Shown: positions 50,590 to 60,393 of the stretch, in pieces
How the letters are laid out: each line of letters opens with the position of its first letter
How positions within the stretch are numbered: the first letter of the stretch is position 1
DNA from: JAGLQQ01 sp043806135
GTDB taxonomy: Bacteria > Omnitrophota > Gorgyraeia > B26-G9
DNA: 64,000 nt
Direction: 5' to 3'
Assembly: GCA_043806135.1 (NCBI GenBank)
Contig: JAZDHG010000064.1
Span: 1-64,000, forward strand
Notes under the pieces: model-generated
Database searches by the model: none
Told to the model about the DNA's origin: nothing
Seen by the model: the letters and a program-made list of their open reading frames with translations, nothing else
Made by a program: the position numbers and the translations under genes

Positions 50590-51636
50590 TTATAACAACA
50601 TCCTTTTTAATAGTTCTGGTTTATTAGAATATGTGATCGCATCACCGATTCTTATCAAACGCGACTTGCATAAATCTGCAAGTGACTGATTCATGCTAAG
50701 CATGCCTTCTCTGGTTCCGGTCTCGATCATAGAATAAATCTGATGTGTCTTTCTTTCCCTGATAAGATTAGCCACAGCAGGCGTAACGGTCATCGCCTCT
50801 ATCGCGGCCACACGCCCTTTCCCGTCTGCTCTGGGGATCAGGCGCTGTGATATTACCCCTTGTAACGCCAGTGAAGTCTGCAATCTTATCTGCGACTGCT
50901 GCCCCTCAGGAAATACGTCAATGATTCTGTCAATTGTCTGCACTGCATCCACGGTATGCAAAGTAGCAAAAACAAGGTGCCCGGTTTCAGCTGCGGTTAT
51001 AGCCGTTGAAATTGTTTCAAGATCTCTCATTTCTCCGACAAGAATAACATCCGGATCTTCACGCAGCGCGTCTCTTAAAGCCAGAGAAAAAGAAGGCGTA
51101 TCTGAATATACCTCCCGCTGATTCACGATACTTTTCTTGTGCGGATGAAGATATTCGATAGGGTCCTCAATTGTAATAATATGACAAGCCTCCTCCATAT
51201 TCACCAGATTGATCATTCCGGCCAGGGTTGTTGATTTCCCGGATCCAGTCGGACCTGTGACCAAGACAAGCCCTCTTTGTTTTCTGGCAAATTCCCCGAC
51301 TATATAGGGAACTTCCATTTGACCCAGATCAGGGATTTCAAAGGGAATAAAACGCAGGGCAGCGGCAAGGTAGCCTTTTTCATAAAAAACATTTACGCGA
51401 AAACGCGCAATATAACTGTAGGTAAAATCAATACTCCTTGCATGAGCAAGCTTAATTTTCTGCTCTTCAGTGAGCATTTTAGATGTCAAGTTTTCCACAT
51501 CATTTGCACTTAAAGCTTCTGCCTCGGTAGGCATCAGCTTTCCGTGGATACGCATCATCGGAGGCAACCCGACAGTAAGATGCAAATCAGAAGCATTCTT
51601 TTCTATTGCCCCACGGATCAGATCAAGAATCTCCAT
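50590..51636 (-). CDS. pilT: PilT-family retraction ATPase, copy 2
   Basis: The 348-residue motor has ASDLHLTVGLPPMMRIHGKL, Walker A GPTGSGKSTTLAG, IEDPIEYLHPHKKS, VILVGEMRDLETISTAI, GHLVFATLHTVDAVQTIDRIIDVFPEGQQ and TPAVANLIRERKTHQIYS. It is collinear with copy 1 throughout and diverged, so the duplication is old. It lies 4 bp after the HAMP protein gene. Confidence 0.93.
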   Translation of the reverse strand: MEILDLIRGAIEKNASDLHLTVGLPPMMRIHGKLMPTEAEALSANDVENLTSKMLTEEQKIKLAHARSIDFTYSYIARFRVNVFYEKGYLAAALRFIPFEIPDLGQMEVPYIVGEFARKQRGLVLVTGPTGSGKSTTLAGMINLVNMEEACHIITIEDPIEYLHPHKKSIVNQREVYSDTPSFSLALRDALREDPDVILVGEMRDLETISTAITAAETGHLVFATLHTVDAVQTIDRIIDVFPEGQQSQIRLQTSLALQGVISQRLIPRADGKGRVAAIEAMTVTPAVANLIRERKTHQIYSMIETGTREGMLSMNQSLADLCKSRLIRIGDAITYSNKPELLKRMLL

Positions 51637-51640
51637 ACTC

Positions 51641-52249
51641 TTAACCTTTTTCTAGTTTATATTGCAGTATAAGTGTTTTGAGTTCTCCAACTAAATCATT
51701 AAGTTTTCTAATTAAAGCCAGCGCATCCTCTTCATTGATTTTTTTATCCTTAAGGCTGACATATAGATTGTTGGTTATCTGTGAGAGTTCAAAAATTATT
51801 TTTTTATCCTTACTTACCAATCTGTGCATATTCTCAATAACAGAGTTAAAAGCATCGGAAAGATTTTTAAGTTCATCATCACTTCTTAAGCTAACGCTTG
51901 TAGTCAGGTCCCCCCGGGAAACATCACGTGCCACTTTTTGCAGACGGTATACAGGACCGGCGATTTTATGCGAGATCACAATACCCACAAAAGAAGCGAT
52001 CACAAGCAAAATAGGTAATTCGAAAAGTATCATTAAGTTTATATTATTGAGCACATTGCCTATAGCCGCTGCCGTTTGAGGACTTGCATTGTTTTCTACA
52101 AGTGAAGACCAACAGGAAAAATAAACTGTGAGGGTTATTAAAGCACAGGAGGCCAGCACCGCGACCAGAATTACGCCAACATATTTAAATTGCAGCTTTT
52201 TCCCTATTAAAATCCTTTTTCTGATCAAATACTTTTCAAAAGCCTTCAA
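51641..52249 (-). CDS. HAMP-domain membrane protein heading the pil operon
   Basis: The 202-residue protein has two transmembrane helices (about residues 23-47 and 72-93) separated by a short periplasmic loop. A HAMP domain follows (IAGPVYRLQKVARDVSRGDLTTSVSL, DELKNLSDAFNSVIENM), then a C-terminal helical region of about 60 residues with no kinase or MCP output module. It may transmit an envelope signal to the pilus motors. It starts at a TTG with AGGGGGA upstream. Confidence 0.75.
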   Translation of the reverse strand: MKAFEKYLIRKRILIGKKLQFKYVGVILVAVLASCALITLTVYFSCWSSLVENNASPQTAAAIGNVLNNINLMILFELPILLVIASFVGIVISHKIAGPVYRLQKVARDVSRGDLTTSVSLRSDDELKNLSDAFNSVIENMHRLVSKDKKIIFELSQITNNLYVSLKDKKINEEDALALIRKLNDLVGELKTLILQYKLEKG

Positions 52250-52328
52250 TCTTCCCCCTATTCTTATAATTGATAAGCATAAATTTTAAAAATTAATAAA
52301 AACCTAAGTTTAATGTATACTTGAAAAT

Positions 52329-52357
52329 AGGTTAACATATAGAATAAAACTTGTCAA
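52329..52357 (-). promoter_or_regulatory. sigma-70 promoter of the HAMP-pilT-pilT-pilB-pilS-pilR-pilC operon
   Basis: TTGACA (52352-52357), 17 bp, weak -10 TAACCT (52329-52334). The predicted leader is about 73 nt. No terminator lies between this and pilC. Confidence 0.55.
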
Positions 52358-52367
52358 CAAATCCATC

Positions 52368-52508
52368 TGCCTTTACACGTTACACGTTTGCCGGTTACGA
52401 TACCCGTTTCGGTTTTCGGTTACGTTTTTCGTGTTTAAAAAACTGTTATTTCTTATCTGCATCCGTAGCCGCCACCGTCATACGATACGGGTTTCGTTAC
52501 CCTAACCG
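52368..52508. repeat. degenerate short phrase repeats between asnB and the pil operon
   Basis: Between the pil promoter and the end of asnB the DNA is built of near-repeating 8-12-mers such as GTTACACGTTTGCCGG, GGTTACGATACCCG, GGTTTTCGGTTACG and a final CTAACCGTTACCGGTTAG palindrome. There is no gene. It probably arose by slippage or local duplication. Its GC-rich TTACG phrases contrast with the AT-rich surroundings. Confidence 0.5.
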
Positions 52509-54395
52509 TTACCGGTTAGTATCTATAAATTCCCTATGCCACAATTCAAGCATGAGCAATGCACCTATTTTATAGCCATTATCACATTTACGCTGCATAT
52601 GTTCATCAATAACTTCCTGAACTGCTTCTTTTCTGAAATATCCTCTATTTAAAGTCAACGGATCAAAAAGTAAATTCATAATATATTCTTTTAGTTTGCC
52701 TCTATACCACTGCCCTATAGGAAGACCAAACCCTTGTTTTTTGCGTCTGATAATTTGCCGGGGCAGATTATTCTTAAAAGCTTGTTTTAAAATATACTTA
52801 TTAGAAAAATTATGCAGTTTTAAATCATATGGGATTGTTGCTGCAAACTCCATAAACTTATGGTCAAGAAACGGTGAACGCGCCTCTAAAGAATGAGCCA
52901 TGGTCGCAATATCGGTTTTAACCAGCAAGTCATAAGGGAGATAGCTTTCTATTTCCGCCTGTCTGGTAAGATCGGAAAAGTCCCGTCCGCTTTTATGCTT
53001 ATAATCGCCGGCAAAAACAGACTGATCTTGCCTAAGATTTACATGCCGGAGAAAATCATGATTATAGAGAGATCCCTTTTCCTCATAATTGAAAGCAGAT
53101 ATCCACCGCAGATACCGGTCCTGCGGATCATAATGCAGGCTTTTAAAGAATCTTTTTATCTGCCAGTTTGTTTTCCTGATATCATCACTGGCATATAGAT
53201 TTTGCATAAACCCATTTATTGAACTGACCAAAAAACCGGGCAGCAAGCTGAAAATTTCAGCCATCCGGCAAGCTGTATAACGGTAGTAGCCGGCAAATGA
53301 TTCATCTCCGCCGTCACCTGTTAAGACGACCTTGACCGAACGTGCAGCAAATTCTGCCAAATAATAGGTAGGTATGCATGAGTAATCGGCAAAAGGCTCT
53401 CCGTAGTGCTTTGTGATCTTCGGCAGGACATCAAGCACATTTGGATTCACGATCAGCTCATTATGTTTTGTCTGAAATTTGTTGGCAACACTGCCGGCAA
53501 AATCAAGCTCATTATACAGTTGGTTTGCAAATCCCACGGAAAATGTGTTCAAAGATTCGCTTGAATTCTTTGCCATTAAAGCAACTATTGCGCTTGAGTC
53601 TATACCGCCGCTTAAAAAAGCGCCCAGCGGCACATCACTAACCATGCGTTTACGAACAGCATCCTCGAGATTCGCCGTAAGACCCTCTTTATATTCGTTG
53701 AGACTTTTTCTTGGACAAACCTTGTGCACAAGTCTCCAGTATCTTTTTACTTCAACCATATTTTTCTCAATAACCATATAATGCGCAGGCAAAAGTTTTC
53801 TTATGTTTTTAAACATGGTCCAGGGAGCCGGAACGTATAAAAAAGTCAGATATAAATTAAGCGCCTCACGATCAACCTCTCTTTTAATAAAAGGAGCCTG
53901 TACAAGTGCATTCAACTCTGAAGCAAAGGCAAAACAATCATGATCATGCCAATACACAAGCGGCTTTTTCCCTAAGCGGTCCCGGGCGATAAAAAGTTTT
54001 TTATTTTTCTGATTCCAAAGAGCAAAGGCAAACATTCCCTCAAGATAATCCAGGCATTTAAGAGCGTACTCCTCATATAGGTGCACGATCACTTCCGCAT
54101 CGCCTCTGGAACGGAAAACATGCCCTTTTTTTTCAAGATCCAAGCGTAGCTGCCTGAAATTATATATTTCCCCGTTAAATACAAGACAAAGACTCCGGTC
54201 TTCATTATAAATAGGCTGATCACCGGTTTTAAGATCAATTATTGACAGCCGCCTATGCCCAAGCCCGACATTATTTTTAATAAAAAAACCCTGTGCATCC
54301 GGGCCGCGGTGCACCAGCGCATCGGTCATTTTCTGCAGTGTATTCTCATCTACAGCCTTATTATTAAAATTTATTATTCCGCATATCCCGCACAT
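52509..54395 (-). CDS. asnB: glutamine-hydrolysing asparagine synthetase
   Basis: The 628-residue enzyme has the N-terminal Cys of the glutaminase (MCGICGII), NGEIYNF and RGDAEVI in the amidotransferase half. The synthetase half has LSGGIDSSAIVALMA, TGDGGDESFAGYYRYT and RSPFLDHKFMEFA. In exopolysaccharide loci such AsnB-like proteins may amidate sugar carboxylates instead of making asparagine; both are possible. It is the last gene of the glycan export operon. Confidence 0.92.
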   Translation of the reverse strand: MCGICGIINFNNKAVDENTLQKMTDALVHRGPDAQGFFIKNNVGLGHRRLSIIDLKTGDQPIYNEDRSLCLVFNGEIYNFRQLRLDLEKKGHVFRSRGDAEVIVHLYEEYALKCLDYLEGMFAFALWNQKNKKLFIARDRLGKKPLVYWHDHDCFAFASELNALVQAPFIKREVDREALNLYLTFLYVPAPWTMFKNIRKLLPAHYMVIEKNMVEVKRYWRLVHKVCPRKSLNEYKEGLTANLEDAVRKRMVSDVPLGAFLSGGIDSSAIVALMAKNSSESLNTFSVGFANQLYNELDFAGSVANKFQTKHNELIVNPNVLDVLPKITKHYGEPFADYSCIPTYYLAEFAARSVKVVLTGDGGDESFAGYYRYTACRMAEIFSLLPGFLVSSINGFMQNLYASDDIRKTNWQIKRFFKSLHYDPQDRYLRWISAFNYEEKGSLYNHDFLRHVNLRQDQSVFAGDYKHKSGRDFSDLTRQAEIESYLPYDLLVKTDIATMAHSLEARSPFLDHKFMEFAATIPYDLKLHNFSNKYILKQAFKNNLPRQIIRRKKQGFGLPIGQWYRGKLKEYIMNLLFDPLTLNRGYFRKEAVQEVIDEHMQRKCDNGYKIGALLMLELWHREFIDTNR

Positions 54396-54397
54396 AT

Positions 54398-55477
54398 TTA
54401 TTTGTATCCTTTTAAAACAAGATCAAACACTGATTTTAATTTTGAGGCATTTGCCTTAAGCGAATATTTTTCTTCAATAATATTACGCGCTTCTTGAGCA
54501 ACACTTTTCCTTAAATTTTTATCATCTATCAGTGCAGTCAACTTCTCTATCCACTCTTTTTTACTTGAAACCAGAAACCCATTCTTCCCATCAATTATTA
54601 TGTCTTTATAAACACCGGCATTAGAACATACCACCGGGATACCGCAGGACATGTACTGCAATGCTTTAAGCCCGCATTTTCCTTTACCCCATCCATCATC
54701 ATGCAATGGAGCAACGCCGATATCCAATTCATGCAAATCCGCCACTTCTGTGTTTATATCCCATTTTTTATTAACTACCTTGACACCTTGTATAGCAAAA
54801 TCCTTTCCCCCGATAATATGCAGGCAGATATTAAATTTTTTACTTAATTGTTTAAATACGTCTTCAATATTTTTGAGATAAAAAAGAGAGTGCTCTGTAC
54901 CGATCCATCCGACAACGGTCTGGTCATTATCATTTATGAGCTTTTTCTTAATATAGAATTTATCTGTATCCACACAGGTAGGAATAACACATACATTAGG
55001 GCTGAAACGACCGGCATATTCTCCCAGATAAGCATTTCCGGCAATAACATGCCTGCTGCCCTTGATTATTTCCCTGATATTATTCTTGAACCTGAATTTA
55101 TAGATAAAACTATCACGCTGAGAAGGAATAAGGAAAATCGCATCATCAAAATCAAAAATCACATTTTTGTTCAGCTTCATTATTATCTTCTCAATCACAG
55201 GGAATATCTGCGGAAAGATTTCCCTTTGTATAAAAACAATATCATAACCGGGAGCTCTCATTGCATCAATCAAGCGTTTAAAAAACACCCGTACAAGCGC
55301 AGCAAATTTGCGTAATGAATTTTTCTCTGAATACACCTTAAGGTAATGATTTTTTTTAACTCCAGGGCTTATCACGCATTCAATCCCCTGTGCTTTTAAA
55401 TAATCCAGGTACTGGTATACTCTATAGCGGCTTGCCGGGCCGTCGATATCTGTCTGCGTCAAAAATAAAACTTTCAT
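54398..55477 (-). CDS. glycosyltransferase, GT4-like
   Basis: The 359-residue GT-B protein begins MKVLFLTQTDIDGPASRYRVYQYLDYL. It has a donor-site half with VVGWIGTEHSLFYL, HIIGG, DIGVAPLHDDGWGKGKCGLKALQYMSCGIPVVCS and NGFLVSSKKEW, the E-x7-E-like region of GT4 enzymes. It should add one sugar to the lipid-linked glycan at the cytoplasmic membrane face. Donor and acceptor are unknown. The stop is 2 bp from asnB. Confidence 0.85.
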   Translation of the reverse strand: MKVLFLTQTDIDGPASRYRVYQYLDYLKAQGIECVISPGVKKNHYLKVYSEKNSLRKFAALVRVFFKRLIDAMRAPGYDIVFIQREIFPQIFPVIEKIIMKLNKNVIFDFDDAIFLIPSQRDSFIYKFRFKNNIREIIKGSRHVIAGNAYLGEYAGRFSPNVCVIPTCVDTDKFYIKKKLINDNDQTVVGWIGTEHSLFYLKNIEDVFKQLSKKFNICLHIIGGKDFAIQGVKVVNKKWDINTEVADLHELDIGVAPLHDDGWGKGKCGLKALQYMSCGIPVVCSNAGVYKDIIIDGKNGFLVSSKKEWIEKLTALIDDKNLRKSVAQEARNIIEEKYSLKANASKLKSVFDLVLKGYK

Positions 55478-55557
55478 TTACTCGACCTATTAAAGTACTA
55501 TTATTTAATGATTCATATTTATCAACTTCTTCTATATCAAAACAATAATTATTCCAA

Positions 55558-56526
55558 CTAGTATTTAACTTTGGTTTTTAATTTATTAAGGGCTTTTTTA
55601 TTTGCTGCATTAAATCCGTTTTTTTGAAGACTTATGAAATACGCAAAAACCAGCCTAGTGAATCGATTAAACATGAGAAAAACAAAAACAAAATTTATTA
55701 AGCTCAGTATTCTAACCAAAACAGCTTTTAATAACCCCTGATGTTTTTTGAAATAACGATACATGCCGGAGTAAAAATAGCCGTAATTTTTTTTAAACGG
55801 CAACTGACCTACTGCGCCGCCTCCAAAATGAACTGCCTTCGCATCCGGCAGCATATGTATCTCATAGCCGGACGACCAGACTCTTTTGCAAAAATCTACG
55901 TCATTAAAATATATCGGGAAAATTTCGTCAAACAATCCGATTTCTCGGATAATTTTTTTAGGAATCATTAAGCAGGAAGCACCTGCTTGCTCGATTTTTT
56001 CAACTTTGTCAAATTTAAGGTCTCGATAAAAATAATGGTTCATAAATTTATTTTTGAGAAAAAACTTATCCGATATTCTCCCCAGGTAAAAGAAATAAAA
56101 AAACACAGTATTTAGATCGGGGAATCGCCGGTAAAACTCTTCTTGAAAAGTCCCGTCTGGATTCAATACACGACAAGTCAAGGCCCCCAAACGTGGCCTA
56201 TTAGAAGCATACTTTACCATGCCTTCAAAAGCATCCGGATAAATTATACTGTCCGGATTAAGCAGTAAAATAAAGTTTCCTGTGGCTAATTCTACCCCCT
56301 GGTTATTTGCCTTTGCGTAGCCCAGGTTTGAATCATTCATCAATAGTTTGACTTGTGGAAAATTAGCTTTAAGCATACTTAGACTGTTGTCGCTGGAATG
56401 GTTATCAACAACAATAACCTCAAAACCTATTCTGCTTGGCACTTCATATATTGCCTCTAAGCATTGTTTTAAATACTTTTCTGTATTCCAGTTAACAATA
56501 ATAATTGATAATAATTTTTTATCCAT
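55558..56526 (-). CDS. glycosyltransferase family 2 (rhamnosyltransferase-like)
   Basis: The 322-residue GT-A protein has LSIIIVNWNTEKYLKQCLEAIY, EVIVVDNHSSDNS, NLGYAKANNQG, FILLLNPDSIIYPDAFEG (DxD-like) and GASCLMIPKKIIREIGLFDE, then a cationic C-terminal tail with a membrane-associating segment (FVFVFLMFNRFTRLVFAYF). It resembles dTDP-rhamnosyltransferases, which agrees with rfbBD in this window, but the donor is not proven. Confidence 0.88.
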   Translation of the reverse strand: MDKKLLSIIIVNWNTEKYLKQCLEAIYEVPSRIGFEVIVVDNHSSDNSLSMLKANFPQVKLLMNDSNLGYAKANNQGVELATGNFILLLNPDSIIYPDAFEGMVKYASNRPRLGALTCRVLNPDGTFQEEFYRRFPDLNTVFFYFFYLGRISDKFFLKNKFMNHYFYRDLKFDKVEKIEQAGASCLMIPKKIIREIGLFDEIFPIYFNDVDFCKRVWSSGYEIHMLPDAKAVHFGGGAVGQLPFKKNYGYFYSGMYRYFKKHQGLLKAVLVRILSLINFVFVFLMFNRFTRLVFAYFISLQKNGFNAANKKALNKLKTKVKY

Positions 56527-56527
56527 A

Positions 56528-58270
56528 TTATCTTAATTTCAACTTTCTAATGAAATTTCCCACAAAACGTATCGGAGCAGTTATTTTCCAGGATGTCGTT
56601 TTTTTTAATTGACTTATTTGATAACAAAGACTCTGATTTTCTTTATGCAACTGAAGCATTTCACAATTGAGCTTTTCCACTAATAGGTCTGTTGGTTTTT
56701 TAAACTTATATGTGCGTATAAAAAAGGAAAGCATCTTTTGGGCAGATTCATCCCAATTAAAAGAAACTGCTTTATTATAAGCATTTTCGCGCAATAGAGC
56801 GCATAATCGTTTATCTTCTATCAATCGTATTATATTAGCAGTCAATAATTCATTTTTTTGTATTGGGCTAACCAAGGCTGTTTCCTCGTTTATTGCATAA
56901 TCTCTATTTCCCTTTTGATCGGTACAAGCAACCACACATTTGCAAGACATCGCCTCAAGACTAGGCAATCCAAAACCTTCCAACCAACTCGCAGAAATAA
57001 AAATATCGCATGAATTATAAAACTCATTTAAGTTTTGTTGTTGGGGGTTATGCCAGTATTCATCGCATGTAACTTTTGCCGGTTTAGGCTGTGTACCCAT
57101 AAGAATACACTTTGCATTCTTGTATTGTTTTTTAACAAGCGCGATACTTTTCATTCCATCCTCTGCCCCCTTAAAAAGAAGCTGGCTGTAAACCATTCCT
57201 ATACGAATACTTTTTTTATCATAGCGTTGTCTTAGCGAGGGCTCGGGATAAAGCTGCTCATGATTTATCCCCAAAGATACAAGCTCAACCCTATCGTGAG
57301 TATTCTCTTCTATTATATTTTTAAGCCATTTGGAAACTGTCATTTTCTGAAGAGGAAGCCCATATGCATACATAAATTTCATTCCCGGGTGTACAAGAGG
57401 CTCAAGATGCTGTATAAAATAATATTTCTGTCCTGCTTTTTTAGGCGCATTATAAACCAGCGGAACCGTATCAGATAAGGTTGCTATAAGAATGTCGGAA
57501 ATCGGCAAAAGTTTAACATAGGAGTCCTGATCTGTTTCAATAATACGCACAGAAGGATTTAAATCAAACCAATCCGGGGTGCTGCTTGATAAAGATAACA
57601 CATTAACTAAGTGACCTCTTTGCACTAAATTATTGCAATACTCAAGTATTACTTTTACTCCTCCTGAAACATCCAAACCCGGGATAAGAAACGTTATAGA
57701 AAAAATTTTTCTGCTGAACTTCATAGCATCTTTTGATATGAATCCCGCATCAAAATTCTTATCCAGCTCAAATCCAAAACGAGCAAATAAATCTACCCAA
57801 TATTCCGGCAAATGCTGATTGATATGCGTAACATCAGGATGCATGAAATTTGAACTTGAAGAAAAAAGAACAGTATCTGTGTGACCGCAGATATTAGCTA
57901 TCGCACATTTTGCTTCTCCATCTGGCAGATGCTCCATTACTTCTATACAAGTAATTAAATCATACTCATCTTCCAACGGATCTGTGACCGATAACTTCCT
58001 GCAATAAGCCCGGATATCTTCCAATGCATTATCAATAGCATATTCTGAGATATCAATACCGAAAGCACTAATTTTTTGCCCACGCAAAGCGCTGACCAAA
58101 AATCCCCTGGCACAACCTACATCAAGCAGCTTACCAGGATTCAACCTGGTTTTTATAACCTTTGCCACAGATTGATTGAATTCTAAAAAATGTTTATGCT
58201 CATAAGGCCCATTATTCGCATAGTTTTCAAAGTAATTTCTATCAAATTTTTTTTCTTCCATCATTATCAC
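56528..58270 (-). CDS. fused SAM methyltransferase-glycosyltransferase
   Basis: The 580-residue protein joins two domains. Residues 1-185 form a class I methyltransferase (LLDVGCARGFLVSALRG, AFGIDISEYAIDNA, LITCIEVMEHLPDGEA). Residues 200-540 form a GT-B glycosyltransferase (PGLDVSGGVKVILEYCN, IRIGMVYSQ, ISASWLEGFGLPSLEAMSCKCVVACTD). A coiled-coil and basic tail closes it. It may methylate and extend the same glycan, for example as chain terminator. It overlaps the wzt gene by 4 bp. Confidence 0.85.
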   Translation of the reverse strand: MIMMEEKKFDRNYFENYANNGPYEHKHFLEFNQSVAKVIKTRLNPGKLLDVGCARGFLVSALRGQKISAFGIDISEYAIDNALEDIRAYCRKLSVTDPLEDEYDLITCIEVMEHLPDGEAKCAIANICGHTDTVLFSSSSNFMHPDVTHINQHLPEYWVDLFARFGFELDKNFDAGFISKDAMKFSRKIFSITFLIPGLDVSGGVKVILEYCNNLVQRGHLVNVLSLSSSTPDWFDLNPSVRIIETDQDSYVKLLPISDILIATLSDTVPLVYNAPKKAGQKYYFIQHLEPLVHPGMKFMYAYGLPLQKMTVSKWLKNIIEENTHDRVELVSLGINHEQLYPEPSLRQRYDKKSIRIGMVYSQLLFKGAEDGMKSIALVKKQYKNAKCILMGTQPKPAKVTCDEYWHNPQQQNLNEFYNSCDIFISASWLEGFGLPSLEAMSCKCVVACTDQKGNRDYAINEETALVSPIQKNELLTANIIRLIEDKRLCALLRENAYNKAVSFNWDESAQKMLSFFIRTYKFKKPTDLLVEKLNCEMLQLHKENQSLCYQISQLKKTTSWKITAPIRFVGNFIRKLKLR

Positions 58271-59532
58271 CTGTTATTTTCACAATTTAAAAAAGTAATC
58301 GCAGCATCTAGAAAAACAATGCCTTCTGCATTGGAGTTCCCGTTTACTGAAAAACTGACCATATCATTACGATAATCAAGGAAGGAAATCCCTTCTTTAT
58401 AGGAAACAGCCGGAGTAATGCAATAGGCTCCAGGAAGCAAATTAGCTGTAAAAGAAAAGTCAACACAGACTACTTGTTCTGCCAATATTTTCCCCAGCTT
58501 TTTCCCCTCTTGAAACGTATGCATATTATGTACCCGTATTCCTTTTTCATCGTTAATTATAAATCCGATTATAGGATCTTCTACGTCTTTATAAAATTTT
58601 ATATTTGCTTTTAAAGTCGCTCTGGATGAAGTTTGTAGGCACTGTGTTTCATTGTTATTTCCATCGTATAATTTGGCTGAAATTATTTTTGCATCTTGGC
58701 TTCCAAAACGCTCAATAGTTTTCGGCATGTCAACAATAGAAGCTTTGATGATTCGCTCGCTCATCAGCTGTTTAAATATTTTAACAATATTAAGAGAATC
58801 TCCTGTTGCTTTTACAGACCCTGAGCAAAGCATAATCGCCGAATTTGCATGATAAGTTATTTTATGCAAATCATGAGAAATAAGTATTATTGTTGTACCT
58901 CTTTTTTTCAGTAATTGAATTTTTTCAAAACATTTATTTTGAAAAGCAATATCTCCGACTGCAAGCACCTCATCTATCAATAATATTTCCGGTTCGCAAT
59001 GCACGGCTACAGCAAATCCAAGCCTTACAAACATGCCGCTTGAATAAAATTTTACAGGTGTATCTAAAAAATCTCCGATATCCGCAAAATCAACTATTTG
59101 ATCAAATTTTTTATCGATTTCTCGTTTATTCATTCCTAATATTGCTCCGTTTATATAAATATTTTCTCTGCCAGTCAACAGGGGATGGAATCCTGCTCCT
59201 ACCTCAATAAGTGCGCCAATTCTTCCTCGAATGGTTATTTTTCCCTTATCCGGCCAAAATATTCCATTGAGCAGTTTTAAAAGGGTGGTCTTGCCGGCCC
59301 CATTAGCACCGATAACTCCAACGGTTTGTCCTCTTTTCACCTCAAAATTAATATCATCCAAAGCCCAGAATTCTCCCTCGCGTAATTTATGCGAATTAGA
59401 ACTTAAGCCGACAGTGTTTCTCAGAATATCATTCACTCCATAAATCATCGAACGCTTCAGAGATTTACAGTATTTTTTTGACACATGCTCTACTTTTATC
59501 GCAAAATCATTCATTTTATATCCTCTCGGCAA
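58267..59532 (-). CDS. wzt: polysaccharide ABC exporter ATPase Wzt with C-terminal domain
   Basis: The 421-residue protein has Walker A VIGANGAGKTTLLKLLNG, the TagH/Wzt-type GAGFHPLLTGRENIYINGAILGM, signature YSSGMFVRLGFAVAVH, Walker B EILLIDEVLAVGD and the switch His. From about residue 270 it has a Wzt_C beta-sandwich, which in known systems recognises the modified end of the O-antigen chain. It powers export through Wzm, and overlaps wzm by 17 bp. Confidence 0.93.
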   Translation of the reverse strand: MPRGYKMNDFAIKVEHVSKKYCKSLKRSMIYGVNDILRNTVGLSSNSHKLREGEFWALDDINFEVKRGQTVGVIGANGAGKTTLLKLLNGIFWPDKGKITIRGRIGALIEVGAGFHPLLTGRENIYINGAILGMNKREIDKKFDQIVDFADIGDFLDTPVKFYSSGMFVRLGFAVAVHCEPEILLIDEVLAVGDIAFQNKCFEKIQLLKKRGTTIILISHDLHKITYHANSAIMLCSGSVKATGDSLNIVKIFKQLMSERIIKASIVDMPKTIERFGSQDAKIISAKLYDGNNNETQCLQTSSRATLKANIKFYKDVEDPIIGFIINDEKGIRVHNMHTFQEGKKLGKILAEQVVCVDFSFTANLLPGAYCITPAVSYKEGISFLDYRNDMVSFSVNGNSNAEGIVFLDAAITFLNCENNR

Positions 59533-60379
59533 CTCTTGTTTCTGTTAAATGAAAAATTACTAAACAGACGACAAAAATCGCAAAAGACAAAATAACAGAA
59601 ATAAAAACCCCTATCCAATCCGGCCTTGAATTCATTATACCCATCAAAATGATATTTCTAGGCACACAAACAAGGTAATATAGCATGTTATAATTCGTCA
59701 GATGAGCAAGCATACCTGTTGCAGGTCTAGCATACAAAACAGGAGTTAAAAACATAAAAAAAGTCATCAGGATAGAAAGCGCATTGCCTATATCGCGGAA
59801 GATACCATTTAGAAGAGATAAAATAAAACCAAAGCCTAGAGAAAGGCATATGATCGGAAAAACAAGCATCGGTAAAAATAAAATTAAAATGCTGGGTCTA
59901 ATTTGATAATAAATGCACAAAATTACAAATAAAGTCATTTGGATTAAAAAAGAAACAATTGCTTGTCCAAAAGAAGCAATAATCAGGGACTTTTTTGAAA
60001 AGTTAATTTTTACGATCATCGATCCGGCTTTTACAAGAGAATTGGAAGTAGAGATTAAACCCGCTGCAAACAGTTGCCAAAATGCCACTCCTAATATGGC
60101 ATATACCGGATATGGCACATTGATATCGCCAAAAGTAAATATACCGGAACGTTTCAAAATCACAAATGTTCCGACACTCACTAAAGGAAAGATAAATACC
60201 CACATAATACCAATGAAAGACTGCTTGTAAAGAGTCAAAAAATCTCTTTTAAATAATTGGTAAGTAAGCCATCGGTTTTCTTTCAGTTCATCGAAGATTT
60301 CTCTAAAAATAGACAAATATCCTTTTTTGATCGAATTATCCGGCTCGCACACAGTAATGCGCTGTCTTGTTTGCTCCAC
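59516..60379 (-). CDS. wzm: polysaccharide ABC exporter permease Wzm
   Basis: The 287-residue ABC-2 permease has a cytoplasmic N-terminal stretch (YLSIFREIFDELKENRWLTYQLFKRDF) and six hydrophobic helices. The conserved YPVYAILGVAFWQLFAAGL and NGIFRDIGNALSILMTFFMFLTPVLY are typical of Wzm/TagG. It carries the completed glycan across the inner membrane with Wzt. It is 14 bp after the regulator gene. Confidence 0.93.
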   Translation of the reverse strand: MEQTRQRITVCEPDNSIKKGYLSIFREIFDELKENRWLTYQLFKRDFLTLYKQSFIGIMWVFIFPLVSVGTFVILKRSGIFTFGDINVPYPVYAILGVAFWQLFAAGLISTSNSLVKAGSMIVKINFSKKSLIIASFGQAIVSFLIQMTLFVILCIYYQIRPSILILFLPMLVFPIICLSLGFGFILSLLNGIFRDIGNALSILMTFFMFLTPVLYARPATGMLAHLTNYNMLYYLVCVPRNIILMGIMNSRPDWIGVFISVILSFAIFVVCLVIFHLTETRVAERI

Positions 60380-60393
60380 AACCTTCTCCTATA

